Positions 42,802 to 51,482 of a stretch of 64,000 nucleotides of DNA are shown piece by piece (within the stretch, counting starts at the first letter, position 1; every line of letters begins with the position of its first letter). Below the pieces are notes generated by a model that had not been told where the DNA came from, searched no databases, and worked only from the letters and a program-made list of their open reading frames with translations. Origin of the DNA: Sphaerothrix gracilis (GTDB lineage: Bacteria; Cyanobacteriota; Cyanobacteriia; Phormidesmidales; Phormidesmidaceae); the NCBI RefSeq assembly GCF_030405905.1, contig NZ_JASATW010000019.1, positions 44,380 to 108,379 of the forward strand. The letters are read 5' to 3'. The position numbers were made by a program, and so were the translations under genes.

Positions 42802-44715
42802 TTAATTCATCAACTGCTTCACCTGCTTCATGATGCCCTCCGGATCGATGCCCTGATAGGGATACTGCTGCCACAGACCACCGCAGCCCTCCTCATGGGT
42901 GCCAATGTGGGCAAACTTAGGCGTATAGCCCCGCTCCAGCAGCCAGGAACCAAACCGCATTCCCAGACCTGTACGACGGTTAAAGGCTTCAGTCACAAGC
43001 ACAAAAGGCGCTTTGCCCACCTTCGCCATCATCTGATCATCAACCACGTTGAGCGTCGCCTTGTTGATCAGGCCCACATCAATGCCGTCCTGCTTTAGCC
43101 GCTCCACCGCGTCTAGCGCCCGATAGAGGGAATCGCCAAAGGTGACAATATAACCCGCCGAACCTTCCCGCACGACCTCATCCTTACCGGGGGTAAAGGT
43201 GTAGTCTCCGGCAAACATTTCATTGCCGTCAGCGTCTAGAATCATCGGCACTTTAGAACGGGTAGAGAAGATGAAGCGCAGTCCCTCATCCCCGAAGACA
43301 CGCTTAACGCAGGCTCGCATCTGATTGGCGTCAGCGGGGAAGTAGAGGCGGGTTTCGTGACCGTCATCGAGGCCATTATCGGCAAACATGTTGTTGATGC
43401 CGAAGTGACAGGTGTTGTCGGCCATGTCATCAATGCCAGCGTGGGAGAAATGACAGAGCAGGTTGGCAAAGTTGAGCCGCGCCATCGTGATTTCAGAGAT
43501 AGACATCTCTAGGAAGGCGCTGAAAGTGGCATAAATGCCCTGCTTGCCTTTCTCCATGCCAAAACCGGCGGCGGCTGAAAGATTGCCCCGCTCCATAATG
43601 CCGCCGCTGACAAAAACTTCGGGGTAGGCTTTGCGAATTTGGCTTAATCCGCAAGACCCTTCTAGATCGTTATCGACGACGAGGACACTGTTTTTGCGAT
43701 TGCTCTCGCTCATGCCTCCCAGTACCTCCACCATCGCCTCACCGAAGACATTGCGGTTGGAGCCAACTTTGTCGGACGAGCCTAAGAATGTGTAGTCCTG
43801 CTTAGGCTTTTCAATTTTTTTGAGCATGTCAGCCGCAGCGCTCTGACCGTGAGCTTCCAGGTAGCGAATAGCCGCATCGACCGGAATCACGTCATGGCCG
43901 TGGGTGGTGCCTTCAATGCCCTCAATGCCCACACTCATGGCCCGCTTGTTGATTACGGCAACGGGGCCGGGGGTGTTGATTGCTTCACAGATGCGGGCGT
44001 AGAGACCGTCGAGATCTTCCCCGTCGCCCTCCAGTACCTTGAGGCCGTGCCCTTCTAGGGTTTTCCGTACGCTAAAGCCGGGAAGGTATTCAGACGGGTG
44101 TCCGGCAATGGTAACGTCATTGTCATCAACAATGAGCTTGACGTTAAGATGCTGGGCGACGGCGAGGCGAGCCGCCTCAGCGTCATTCCCCTCTTGCTGC
44201 GAGCCGTCAGATCCCAGACAGAACGTGGTCTTACCAGGGTTAGCTAAAGCCACACCGTTGACGAAAGGCCAAATATGTCCCAGCCGTCCACCGCTAAACT
44301 TGACGCCGGGAGTTAATCCCAGTTCGGGGTGACCGGGTAGCTTTTGGTGGGCTTCGCGGTAGCGCATGAGCTGCTCAGCGGGCAACTCTCCGGCCAGAGT
44401 GGCCATCAGATACTGGGTGGCAACGCGGTGTCCCGCTTCATCAAAAAAGACGGGCACAAACTTATCAGGGTTGCCGCGAAAGAGAGCATCTAGAATCATC
44501 ACTTCCGGCACGGTGTCGTATGGCCCGCCGGTATGACCGCCTACGCCCTTAGCTGCGCCAGTGGCCGTAAAAAAGACAATGGCATCCCGACAGAGCTGAA
44601 TATTAGCCTGCAGTGCCTGGCGCTGCTCGTCTGTCAGGGTCGATACGGCTGGATCTAAGGATATATATTGGTAAGCACCCAAATCGATGGGAAAGGTAGC
44701 TTGAGCAACTGTCAT
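42802..44715 (-). CDS. Transketolase-family protein (variant of uncertain substrate)
   Basis: A 637-residue thiamine-diphosphate enzyme. The TPP motif is GSDGSQQEGNDAEA ... LIVDDNDVTI, the N-terminal active-site region is GGHTGGPYDTVPE, and the C-terminal part has FSHAGIDDMADNTCHFGINN and a pyrimidine-binding domain. These differ from the canonical transketolase forms (SGHPGxPMG and GDGCLxEG), so it belongs to a separate cyanobacterial transketolase-like group rather than the Calvin-cycle enzyme. The substrate is not known. It is convergent with the kinase gene, separated by the palindromic repeat. Confidence 0.8.
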   Translation of the reverse strand: MTVAQATFPIDLGAYQYISLDPAVSTLTDEQRQALQANIQLCRDAIVFFTATGAAKGVGGHTGGPYDTVPEVMILDALFRGNPDKFVPVFFDEAGHRVATQYLMATLAGELPAEQLMRYREAHQKLPGHPELGLTPGVKFSGGRLGHIWPFVNGVALANPGKTTFCLGSDGSQQEGNDAEAARLAVAQHLNVKLIVDDNDVTIAGHPSEYLPGFSVRKTLEGHGLKVLEGDGEDLDGLYARICEAINTPGPVAVINKRAMSVGIEGIEGTTHGHDVIPVDAAIRYLEAHGQSAAADMLKKIEKPKQDYTFLGSSDKVGSNRNVFGEAMVEVLGGMSESNRKNSVLVVDNDLEGSCGLSQIRKAYPEVFVSGGIMERGNLSAAAGFGMEKGKQGIYATFSAFLEMSISEITMARLNFANLLCHFSHAGIDDMADNTCHFGINNMFADNGLDDGHETRLYFPADANQMRACVKRVFGDEGLRFIFSTRSKVPMILDADGNEMFAGDYTFTPGKDEVVREGSAGYIVTFGDSLYRALDAVERLKQDGIDVGLINKATLNVVDDQMMAKVGKAPFVLVTEAFNRRTGLGMRFGSWLLERGYTPKFAHIGTHEEGCGGLWQQYPYQGIDPEGIMKQVKQLMN

Positions 44716-44953
44716 AAGTTTTCTTCTTTTTGCAGCAAAGGTTAACGGTCGTGAACTTTGGTGGACTCACACCACGGTCAATTTAAACTTATCTTTAGCG
44801 ATGGCTGGTATCAGCATCTGTTAACCATTAAGTTAAAGCGCAAGCGTCCCTTTGAGCAACCGCCTACAGGTTAAAGTTGGGTCTGCGGACAGAGGTGCGG
44901 TTAGACAGATCCCCCCATTCTGGCAGTATGCAATGTAACAACGTCATAAGGTC

Positions 44954-46141
44954 ATGAGCTGGCTGCTAGAGCAGATTCAGGCTTGGTTGTCTAAAAAACG
45001 AGCCGATGTTATCGAGCAGGATGACCTTGGGCCTTTGCCCCCGGCGATCGCCGCTCAGATTGACCAAGAGCTGCAGAAATCTCCGGTTCATCCCACCTAC
45101 CGCCACCACATTCTGACTACCTTAGAGCAGCATTTGGCTAGCTGGCAGCAAGACAAGGCCACCGCCAACAGCCTGACGATTTTGCACAGCCCGGTGGAGT
45201 CTTTTAACCCCATCTTGCAGCACGCGCTGCAGCACTGGCCTACGGCTGAGAATTACAGCCTCTATTTTCTACCGATTGAGACTCGCCCCGATCGCACCCA
45301 AGACATTGTTGAGGCTATAGAAACGGCGCGGTCAAAAATTGCCACAGAGCTGTCCCTGCCCGCCAATGGCGATCGCCGCTCAATCATCGTCATTCCCCGC
45401 CTAGATGCCTATTTTTTGCGCTGCATTGGTGGCTGGAAAGGGATTGAGCAGCTACGGGACATGGTAACTGCCGATCTGTCTCGCTTTTGGCTAATTGGCT
45501 GCAATGCCTGGGCCTGGAAATACTTTAATATTGTCTGCCAGATCGAAGCCTATCTGGAGCAAACCACGGAGCTGCCTTCCCTAGACGGTGAGCAAATCCA
45601 GAACTGGCTCCATCCTATGCTAAAAACACTAGACGGCCAGATAGACTTTGCCCGACAGCGATCGCAGTCGTCTCATGCCACCTCGCAGTCAGAAAAGGCG
45701 GAAGTTCTCTACGCCGACCTCGACCATATCTCTCATGGCATTAGCAGCGTGGCTCTGCAGCTTTGGTGGCGCTCTTTGGGCTACGAGCTAGAAACCACTG
45801 AGGCAGCCACAGACCATCCTGATCCAGACGCCACGCTGGCCGAACTGTTTGAGGCCGGACATCTAAAGCAGCAGCGCTCTAGCTACCCGGATATGCCGTC
45901 TCTATCGGCCACAGAGGAATACCTAATTTATTCCATTCTGCTCCACGGCGACATGACTGTGGCTCACCTTTCGCTGAGCTTGGGCGAGTCAGAGGAGCAG
46001 GTCCGGGCCCAAGTGCAAAAGCTGCTGCGCCAGGAAATTTTAACCAAGCAGGATGACATCATCACCGTAGAGCCTGCTTACTACCCGCAACTGCGCGATC
46101 GGCTACGTCAAAATAATTTTGTCATTGGAGGCGATCGCTGA
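44954..46141 (+). CDS. ATPase-like protein with C-terminal winged helix, partner of MscS
   Basis: A 395-residue soluble protein. The order resembles an AAA/STAND-type module: a helical N-terminus, a strand where a Walker A would stand (SLTILHSPVESFNPIL, no GxxxxGK), a Walker B-like RSIIVIPRLDAYFLR, and strand FWLIGCNAWAWKY. A C-terminal winged helix (about 320-390, LIYSILLHGDMTVAHLSLSLGESEEQVRAQVQKLLRQ) follows. Without a P-loop it is unlikely to hydrolyse ATP. Its stop TGA shares a base with the ATG of the mechanosensitive channel gene (ATGA-type overlap), so the two are coupled. I do not know a named family for it. Confidence 0.65.
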   Translation: MSWLLEQIQAWLSKKRADVIEQDDLGPLPPAIAAQIDQELQKSPVHPTYRHHILTTLEQHLASWQQDKATANSLTILHSPVESFNPILQHALQHWPTAENYSLYFLPIETRPDRTQDIVEAIETARSKIATELSLPANGDRRSIIVIPRLDAYFLRCIGGWKGIEQLRDMVTADLSRFWLIGCNAWAWKYFNIVCQIEAYLEQTTELPSLDGEQIQNWLHPMLKTLDGQIDFARQRSQSSHATSQSEKAEVLYADLDHISHGISSVALQLWWRSLGYELETTEAATDHPDPDATLAELFEAGHLKQQRSSYPDMPSLSATEEYLIYSILLHGDMTVAHLSLSLGESEEQVRAQVQKLLRQEILTKQDDIITVEPAYYPQLRDRLRQNNFVIGGDR

Positions 46142-47040
46142 TGCTTTCTCTGAACCCCCACACCCATCTCGTTCCAGCAGCCTTGCTGATGCAGAGCGGT
46201 CAGGGCAATAAGCCCAGCGAGTTTGCCCAGCGCTGGCTGGCGGAAATCAATACGTCTACAGTGCTGTCAGCCTTAGTGACGATTGCCATTGCCTATGGCC
46301 TACTGCTAGCGATCGATAACCTCACAGACTGGATTTCTGAGCGGGTGCCGCGCCGATTTCGCCTGTTGACCAAGCAGGGACTGCCGTTTCTGCGGGCGCT
46401 GGTGCTGCTGGCCGCCATTGTCTATGTCTCTAATCTGTTTCTCAACCTATCGCCGCAAAATCTCTTTGCGCTGACGGGGACGCTAGCCGTGGCGCTGGGC
46501 TTTGCCTTTAAGGACTATGTCAGCTCTATCATTGCCGGAATTGTCGGTTTATACGAAGCGCCCTATCGGGTGGGCGATCGCGTCCGCATTGGTGATACCT
46601 ATGGCGAAATTATGGACTATGGCCTCCGGCGGGTGCAGATTCGTACCCCCAGTGACAGCCTGGTCAGCGTGCCCCACAGCAAGATCTGGACAGAGCCAAT
46701 CATCAATGCCAACAGCGGCGAGCTAGAGGCTCAGGTGGTGACAAACTTTTATTTTTCCCACGTTGTCAACGTGGCCGCAACGCGGCAGGTGCTCTACCAA
46801 ACTGCCTACAGCAGTAAATATACCCGCCTGGACTTACCCGTCGTCGTCATTGTACAGGAGAAGCCCTGGGGCACCCAGTTCAAGCTCAAAGCCTATCCGA
46901 TGGATGCCCGCGACGAGTTTCTCTACCAAACTGATTTAATTCAGCGGGCGAAGCAGTATTTCGCTGACCACAAGGTTGAATATCCTCAGCTTTCTGGTTT
47001 CCTAGAAGGGATAGAAGGCGGGGCGGCAGTGGGAGAATAG
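46141..47040 (+). CDS. MscS-type mechanosensitive channel
   Basis: A 299-residue channel. Three transmembrane segments (about 41-60, 84-104, and the pore-lining helix near 108-137) precede the beta domain. The pore helix is GTLAVALGFAFKDYVSSIIAGIVGLYE, and the beta domain starts APYRVGDRVRIGDTYGEI, with RTPSDSLVSVPHSKIW after it. The C-terminal alpha/beta vestibule follows. It opens under membrane tension to release solutes in osmotic down-shock. It is coupled to the ATPase-like gene by a shared stop-start. Confidence 0.9.
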   Translation: MLSLNPHTHLVPAALLMQSGQGNKPSEFAQRWLAEINTSTVLSALVTIAIAYGLLLAIDNLTDWISERVPRRFRLLTKQGLPFLRALVLLAAIVYVSNLFLNLSPQNLFALTGTLAVALGFAFKDYVSSIIAGIVGLYEAPYRVGDRVRIGDTYGEIMDYGLRRVQIRTPSDSLVSVPHSKIWTEPIINANSGELEAQVVTNFYFSHVVNVAATRQVLYQTAYSSKYTRLDLPVVVIVQEKPWGTQFKLKAYPMDARDEFLYQTDLIQRAKQYFADHKVEYPQLSGFLEGIEGGAAVGE

Positions 47041-47094
47041 GCGGGGCGGGCAGTGTCAAAGACACGTCACTCTGAGGGCGATCGCCAATTTTCC

Positions 47095-48171
47095 CTACAC
47101 CTCGCCCCATCCAGGTTCTAGCCTCTTCTTAATCGGACTGTAAACCTTGAAATAGGCCACTGACCCCGCCTGCCGCAGCCAGGACTTAGCCGTCGAATCT
47201 GCTCCCATACAGCGCTGACAAACCGGATTCTTCACCTGCAGGCGATCGAAACCCTGACGAAGCTGACAGGCCGGAGCACTGTCGAGGATATGGCCGAGCG
47301 AGGTGTCCTGCACATTGCCCAGTGGAATCTGCCCCTCAAAATCTTTGCAGCAGGGGACTACCGTTCCGTCATAGAGAATGCCCGCCTGCTGACTAGCGCC
47401 GTTGCAGTAGCCAAACTGAGCCGCAATCACGCGATCGCTCTCCACGTTGCCCCAGCTATCTAGCGGAAACGTTTCCAAAGCCAGCTTCGGCGTCAGCTCA
47501 ATCGTCTGCCAGTGCCCAGCCCGGTGCTGCCGTAGCCGCTGCTGCAGTGTCGCGGTACTGGGGGCTGCCCCATAGCCTTCTAGGAGTCGTTTGGCCCAAT
47601 TTTGCAGTTCCTGCTGCATCTGAGCTTTGCCCTCAATCACCGATAGGGGCTTGTGGGGCACCAGGAAAGGATGGGGCGAGGTGTCAAGAAACTTGAGATG
47701 AACCCGCGTGGGAGAGTGCGGCGCGGCTAGGTTGGCCTGTACGTAGCGAGTGATGCCGTCAAAATACTGCTCTGGTTTAAGCCTAGGCGGAGCGCCACGA
47801 ATCACGAAGGTCTTAGGGTCAGGCGTTTGCAGCGAAATGGTGACTTTGGGAATGCCGGATGCCACTAAGCGCTCAATGTGGTCAGTCCGCAGATGAAACG
47901 TGCTGCCGTTAGTTGTCAGATGCAGCGCCAGCCCTTTCTTGACGGCCCGCTCGATCGCTTCAAAAATAAACGGATAGATCAGCGGCTCGCCCATCAGGTG
48001 AAAGGTGACAATGCGGGCCAACTGGCGATCGCTAATTTCGTCAATCAGTTGCGACAGTAGGGCAAAGTCCATATGCCCCCGCGATCGCTGCATGATGGCG
48101 TCAGGGCAAAACTCACACTTGAAGTTGCAGACATTGGTTACTTCAATATGAAGCCGATCTAAGCGAGGCAT
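47095..48171 (-). CDS. Radical SAM / SPASM-domain protein
   Basis: A 358-residue radical SAM enzyme. The iron-sulphur motif C-x3-C-x2-C is in TNVCNFKCEFCPDAI, followed by LMGEPLIYP (the GEPL SAM-binding motif) and TTNGSTF. The C-terminal SPASM-like cysteines are in LYDGTVVPCCKDFEG and NPVCQRCMGADS, giving further clusters. The family modifies peptides or small molecules; no precursor peptide is visible nearby. It is divergent from the tandem cyclase gene and convergent with MscS. Confidence 0.88.
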   Translation of the reverse strand: MPRLDRLHIEVTNVCNFKCEFCPDAIMQRSRGHMDFALLSQLIDEISDRQLARIVTFHLMGEPLIYPFIFEAIERAVKKGLALHLTTNGSTFHLRTDHIERLVASGIPKVTISLQTPDPKTFVIRGAPPRLKPEQYFDGITRYVQANLAAPHSPTRVHLKFLDTSPHPFLVPHKPLSVIEGKAQMQQELQNWAKRLLEGYGAAPSTATLQQRLRQHRAGHWQTIELTPKLALETFPLDSWGNVESDRVIAAQFGYCNGASQQAGILYDGTVVPCCKDFEGQIPLGNVQDTSLGHILDSAPACQLRQGFDRLQVKNPVCQRCMGADSTAKSWLRQAGSVAYFKVYSPIKKRLEPGWGEV

Positions 48172-48371
48172 AGAGCTTGGCGGTCACAATAGGCATCACT
48201 CTAGCAGGTATGCCCAAATTACAGATGAGTGCTGCCTGAAAACTGGCCGGATACTATCAGAGACTGGCATAGCTCGCTGCAGAACGGCTCAAATTCGCCG
48301 GAAGGAACTTTGCAGATGCCGTAAACTTGATTAGTCTCTATCACAGTGGGCCATTCTCAGTCACAGCCCGT

Positions 48372-49937
48372 ATGGTATCTTCGGTGGCAACTGCACTTGC
48401 TGAACTGGCCGAGCTGGAGCGACGGCTGCGATCGCTGCTGCCTGCCGATCTCTACGCTGTCACCTGGATTGATCCTAGCCCCGCTACGCTGATGCAAATC
48501 TTTGAGCATTTGCGCACGCTGCAGCATTTGCTCACCAACTACGTGCCCAGAGATGTTTGCGATCGCCTGCCCCGTCCCGGCCATCCTCAATACTGCTGGC
48601 AGACCGGCAGCCTGCTGTTTACAGACTTAGCCGGTTTCACCCGCCTGTTAGAGGCCAGCGCTACCCAAGGGCGGACAGGGGCAGAAACCCTCCTAGCTCT
48701 GCTCAACCGCTACTTTGCCCAGATGATTGAAATTATCAGCAAGTCGGGGGGGAATCTGCTGGAATTTACCGGCGATGCCCTGCTGGTCCAGTTCACTAGC
48801 AACGGCCAGCGCAATGAGGTTGAGCAGGCTGTTCATGCGGGCTTGCGGATGCAGCGGGCGATGCAAGACTTTGCCTATCTAGAAACGCCCCAGGGTACTC
48901 TGTCGCTGCAGATGCGGGTAGGAATTCACGCTGGCAGCTTTGTCACGGCAGACATTGGCACCCCGATGCGTATGGGGCATGTGCTGCTCGGGCGAGCCGT
49001 ACAAATTGCTAAGCAGGCGGAGGGGGAAGGGGAAATCGGCTGTGTATCCCTGACGCAGGCTACGGGCGATCGCGTCTCTGAGCGGTTTCGGCTGCGGGCA
49101 GCTCATCCGGGCCACATGATTGTGGTAGACGATCTGACAGACGAGCGGCTAGGGGAATACGACATTACCCTCAACCGTCGTCGGGCCGCCTCTCCCATCT
49201 TGTTTGATCGCAGTGTCACCGGCCTGATTGCCGAAATTCAGGCAGCGGTGCAGATGATTGAGCCGCTAGCCAGCCATTTGCCCCGTTCGGTGTTGCAGCT
49301 GCTAGTGAATAATGCCGCCCAGCGCAACATTCCTCCCGCTTTTCCGACGATAGCCGTGGCCTTTGTCAACCTGATGGGCCTGCCAGAATCGATCGATGAC
49401 GCTCGCCCAGATGAAATTGGCGAGATTGTCCACTGTTTCTCCAAAGCGTTTGCCCTGATGAACGGCGCAGTGGAGCGGCGCAGCGGCATTTTGCAAAAAG
49501 TCACCTACCACTCGATCGGTTCCGAAATTTTGATTCACTTTGGCGTACTCAATCCGGATGCCGGCGATGCCCAGCGGGCGGTTGAGGCAATTCTAGCCAT
49601 CCGCCACCTGATTAACCAAATCCCGCCGCCCAACGTGCAGGGAGAACCGATTCAGCTCACCTGTCGCATCGGCATGACCTACGGCCCCGTTTTTGCGGCA
49701 GAGATTGGTGCTCCCAGAGGCCGCCGCGAATTCAACGTGCTGGGAGATACGGTCAACACGGCTGCCCGGCTGATGAGTCAGGCCCAGCCTGATGAGATTC
49801 TGATCAGCGAAGCGCTACGGCAGCAGCTAGGCGATCGCTATTCCCCCCACCTGCTGGGCAAATTTTTGCTCAAGGGCAAGACTCAGCCTCAGCCCGTTTA
49901 CAGCTTGGACTCCAGGCACAACGGTAAGCCATCTTGA
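48372..49937 (+). CDS. Tandem class III nucleotide cyclase
   Basis: About 521 residues from the ATG at 48372; a TTG at 48327 is in frame but poorer. Two class III cyclase domains follow an N-terminal helical region. Domain 1 (about 85-260) keeps both metal-binding Asp residues (LLFTDLAGFT and FTGDALLVQF) but has lost the Asn/Arg motif (LLGRAVQIAKQ). Domain 2 (about 325-515) has lost both Asp positions (AVAFVNLMGLP, IGSEILIHF) but keeps the Asn and Arg (LGDTVNTAARLM). The two domains could together form one active site, as in animal adenylyl cyclases. The last 40 bases overlap the convergent amidotransferase gene. Confidence 0.85.
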   Translation: MVSSVATALAELAELERRLRSLLPADLYAVTWIDPSPATLMQIFEHLRTLQHLLTNYVPRDVCDRLPRPGHPQYCWQTGSLLFTDLAGFTRLLEASATQGRTGAETLLALLNRYFAQMIEIISKSGGNLLEFTGDALLVQFTSNGQRNEVEQAVHAGLRMQRAMQDFAYLETPQGTLSLQMRVGIHAGSFVTADIGTPMRMGHVLLGRAVQIAKQAEGEGEIGCVSLTQATGDRVSERFRLRAAHPGHMIVVDDLTDERLGEYDITLNRRRAASPILFDRSVTGLIAEIQAAVQMIEPLASHLPRSVLQLLVNNAAQRNIPPAFPTIAVAFVNLMGLPESIDDARPDEIGEIVHCFSKAFALMNGAVERRSGILQKVTYHSIGSEILIHFGVLNPDAGDAQRAVEAILAIRHLINQIPPPNVQGEPIQLTCRIGMTYGPVFAAEIGAPRGRREFNVLGDTVNTAARLMSQAQPDEILISEALRQQLGDRYSPHLLGKFLLKGKTQPQPVYSLDSRHNGKPS

Positions 49938-50680
49938 AACGCCAGTAGTTCCCCCGGCGGCAGCGGCGTCCACACTTCGTTGTCGGTCAGGGGGGCGGTG
50001 GTGATGACGGCAACGCGATCGCTGGGCGTAGTCAGTTCCTGAAAGTCTACGGTTAAATCAGCGTCAATCAGATGGGCGGCGGCAAAGGGAGCCTGCCGCA
50101 CGATATAGCAAAGCCGAGTGGAACAGTGGGCAAAAAAGTGATCGCCGTCGGAGAGTAAATAGTTAAAGCCGCCCTTGGCGGCGATCGCCTGGGTCACTTC
50201 CTGCAACACCTGATAAAGCTGCGGCAGCGACGGCTTGGCGTGGGGAAACCGACGATGTAGCGTATTCAAAATTAGGCAGAAAGCCCGTTCGCTATCGGTT
50301 TCTCCCACCGGCTGATACACCCCATCCATCCGGGGATAAAAATTGGGCAAATCGCCATTGTGGGCAAAAATCCAGTAGCGACCCCACAGTTCCCGCCGAA
50401 AGGGATGACAGTTTTCTAAAGAAACTTGACCAAACGTGGCTTTGCGAATGTGAGCAATGACGTGAGTAGACTTAATTGGGTAGTGCCGCACCAGTTCCGC
50501 CACGGGGGACTCACAGGACGGCTTTTCATCCACAAATAGGCGACAGCCCGCCCCCTCAAAAAAAGCAATGCCCCAGCCGTCCTGATGCTCGTCAGTTTTA
50601 CCGCCCCTAGCCGCAAATCCCTCAAACGAAAAACAGATATCCGTAGGCACGTTACAGTTCATGCCGAGTAGCTGGCACAT
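49898..50680 (-). CDS. Class II glutamine amidotransferase (YafJ-like)
   Basis: I take the ATG at 50680, giving MCQLLGMNCNVP, because class II amidotransferases use a Cys at position 2 as nucleophile; the frame extends eight codons upstream but lacks this Cys at its start. Family features are QDGWGIAFFE, HVIAHIRKATFGQVSLENCHPF, WIFAHNGDLPN and ETDSERAFCLIL. The 260-residue length fits. It would hydrolyse glutamine to glutamate and ammonia; the acceptor is unknown. It overlaps the cyclase gene by 40 bases at its end. Confidence 0.88.
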   Translation of the reverse strand: MCQLLGMNCNVPTDICFSFEGFAARGGKTDEHQDGWGIAFFEGAGCRLFVDEKPSCESPVAELVRHYPIKSTHVIAHIRKATFGQVSLENCHPFRRELWGRYWIFAHNGDLPNFYPRMDGVYQPVGETDSERAFCLILNTLHRRFPHAKPSLPQLYQVLQEVTQAIAAKGGFNYLLSDGDHFFAHCSTRLCYIVRQAPFAAAHLIDADLTVDFQELTTPSDRVAVITTAPLTDNEVWTPLPPGELLAFQDGLPLCLESKL

Positions 50681-50827
50681 AGTTGTTAACTGGCGACAAC
50701 CCAATAGCTTTGTCCATCGATTCTAGCCGTAGGTAGACATCATCAGGGCTAAATATGAACAAACTGGTAGACGACTGGCCTAAGCTTTGCGCAATACTGA
50801 AGAAGCAGTCCCTAAGATCGCCTTACT

Positions 50828-51481
50828 GTGCAGATTCCAGAGAAAGAAGTCTACAACGACAACCTGTTCGATCGCGTTTTTATCTGGCTGTTTAGCCGTA
50901 AGATTGCAAAGGCGCTAGGACGGGGAACCTCGCTGCCTGGCTATGACGGCTTTGTTGACCTCTCTAAAAAAATCATGCAGGGCCGCAATGCCCAAGAGCA
51001 GCAGGAAACCGTAGCCGTGGTGCTGCAGTCCCTGGTGCCTGCCCCGGTGCTGTGGCTGATTCGCACCGCCTTTTCGCCCACCCGCCGCGTTTGTGAGCTA
51101 AATGCCTGGTTTGCCACAGTGCTGTTTGAATGGCTGGTCGGCCCTTGTGAGGTCAAAGCAGTGGAGTTCACCGATGCCACGGGTCAGCACCGACAGCAAA
51201 ATAGCGGCGTCCAGATTGAAAAGTGTCGCTACCTGGAGCAGAGCCGCTGCGTGGGCCTCTGCGTCAACATGTGCAAACTGCCTACCCAGAATTTCTTTAC
51301 CCAGCAGTTTGGCATTCCCCTCACCATGACGCCAAACTTTGAGGACTTTAGCTGCGAGATGGTGTTTGGTCAGCCGCCGCCGCCGCTGGAGACCGAAGAA
51401 GCGGCCCAGCAGCCTTGTTTGATGGCCCAGTGCGAGATGGCGAATCCGGCAGCGCCCTCCTGCCCCAAGGTGAAACCGTAG
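50828..51481 (+). CDS. D27-like (DUF4033) iron protein
   Basis: A 217-residue protein starting at GTG 50828, related to plant DWARF27, the beta-carotene isomerase of strigolactone synthesis. The family region (DRVFIWLFSRKIAKALG, then KCRYLEQSRCVGLCVNMCKLPTQNFF, then PNFEDFSCEMVFG) has the clustered Cys that may hold iron. Cyanobacterial relatives have no proven isomerase activity. A Pro/Cys-rich tail follows. It is convergent with the TPR gene. Confidence 0.85.
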   Translation: MQIPEKEVYNDNLFDRVFIWLFSRKIAKALGRGTSLPGYDGFVDLSKKIMQGRNAQEQQETVAVVLQSLVPAPVLWLIRTAFSPTRRVCELNAWFATVLFEWLVGPCEVKAVEFTDATGQHRQQNSGVQIEKCRYLEQSRCVGLCVNMCKLPTQNFFTQQFGIPLTMTPNFEDFSCEMVFGQPPPPLETEEAAQQPCLMAQCEMANPAAPSCPKVKP

Positions 51482-51482
51482 T

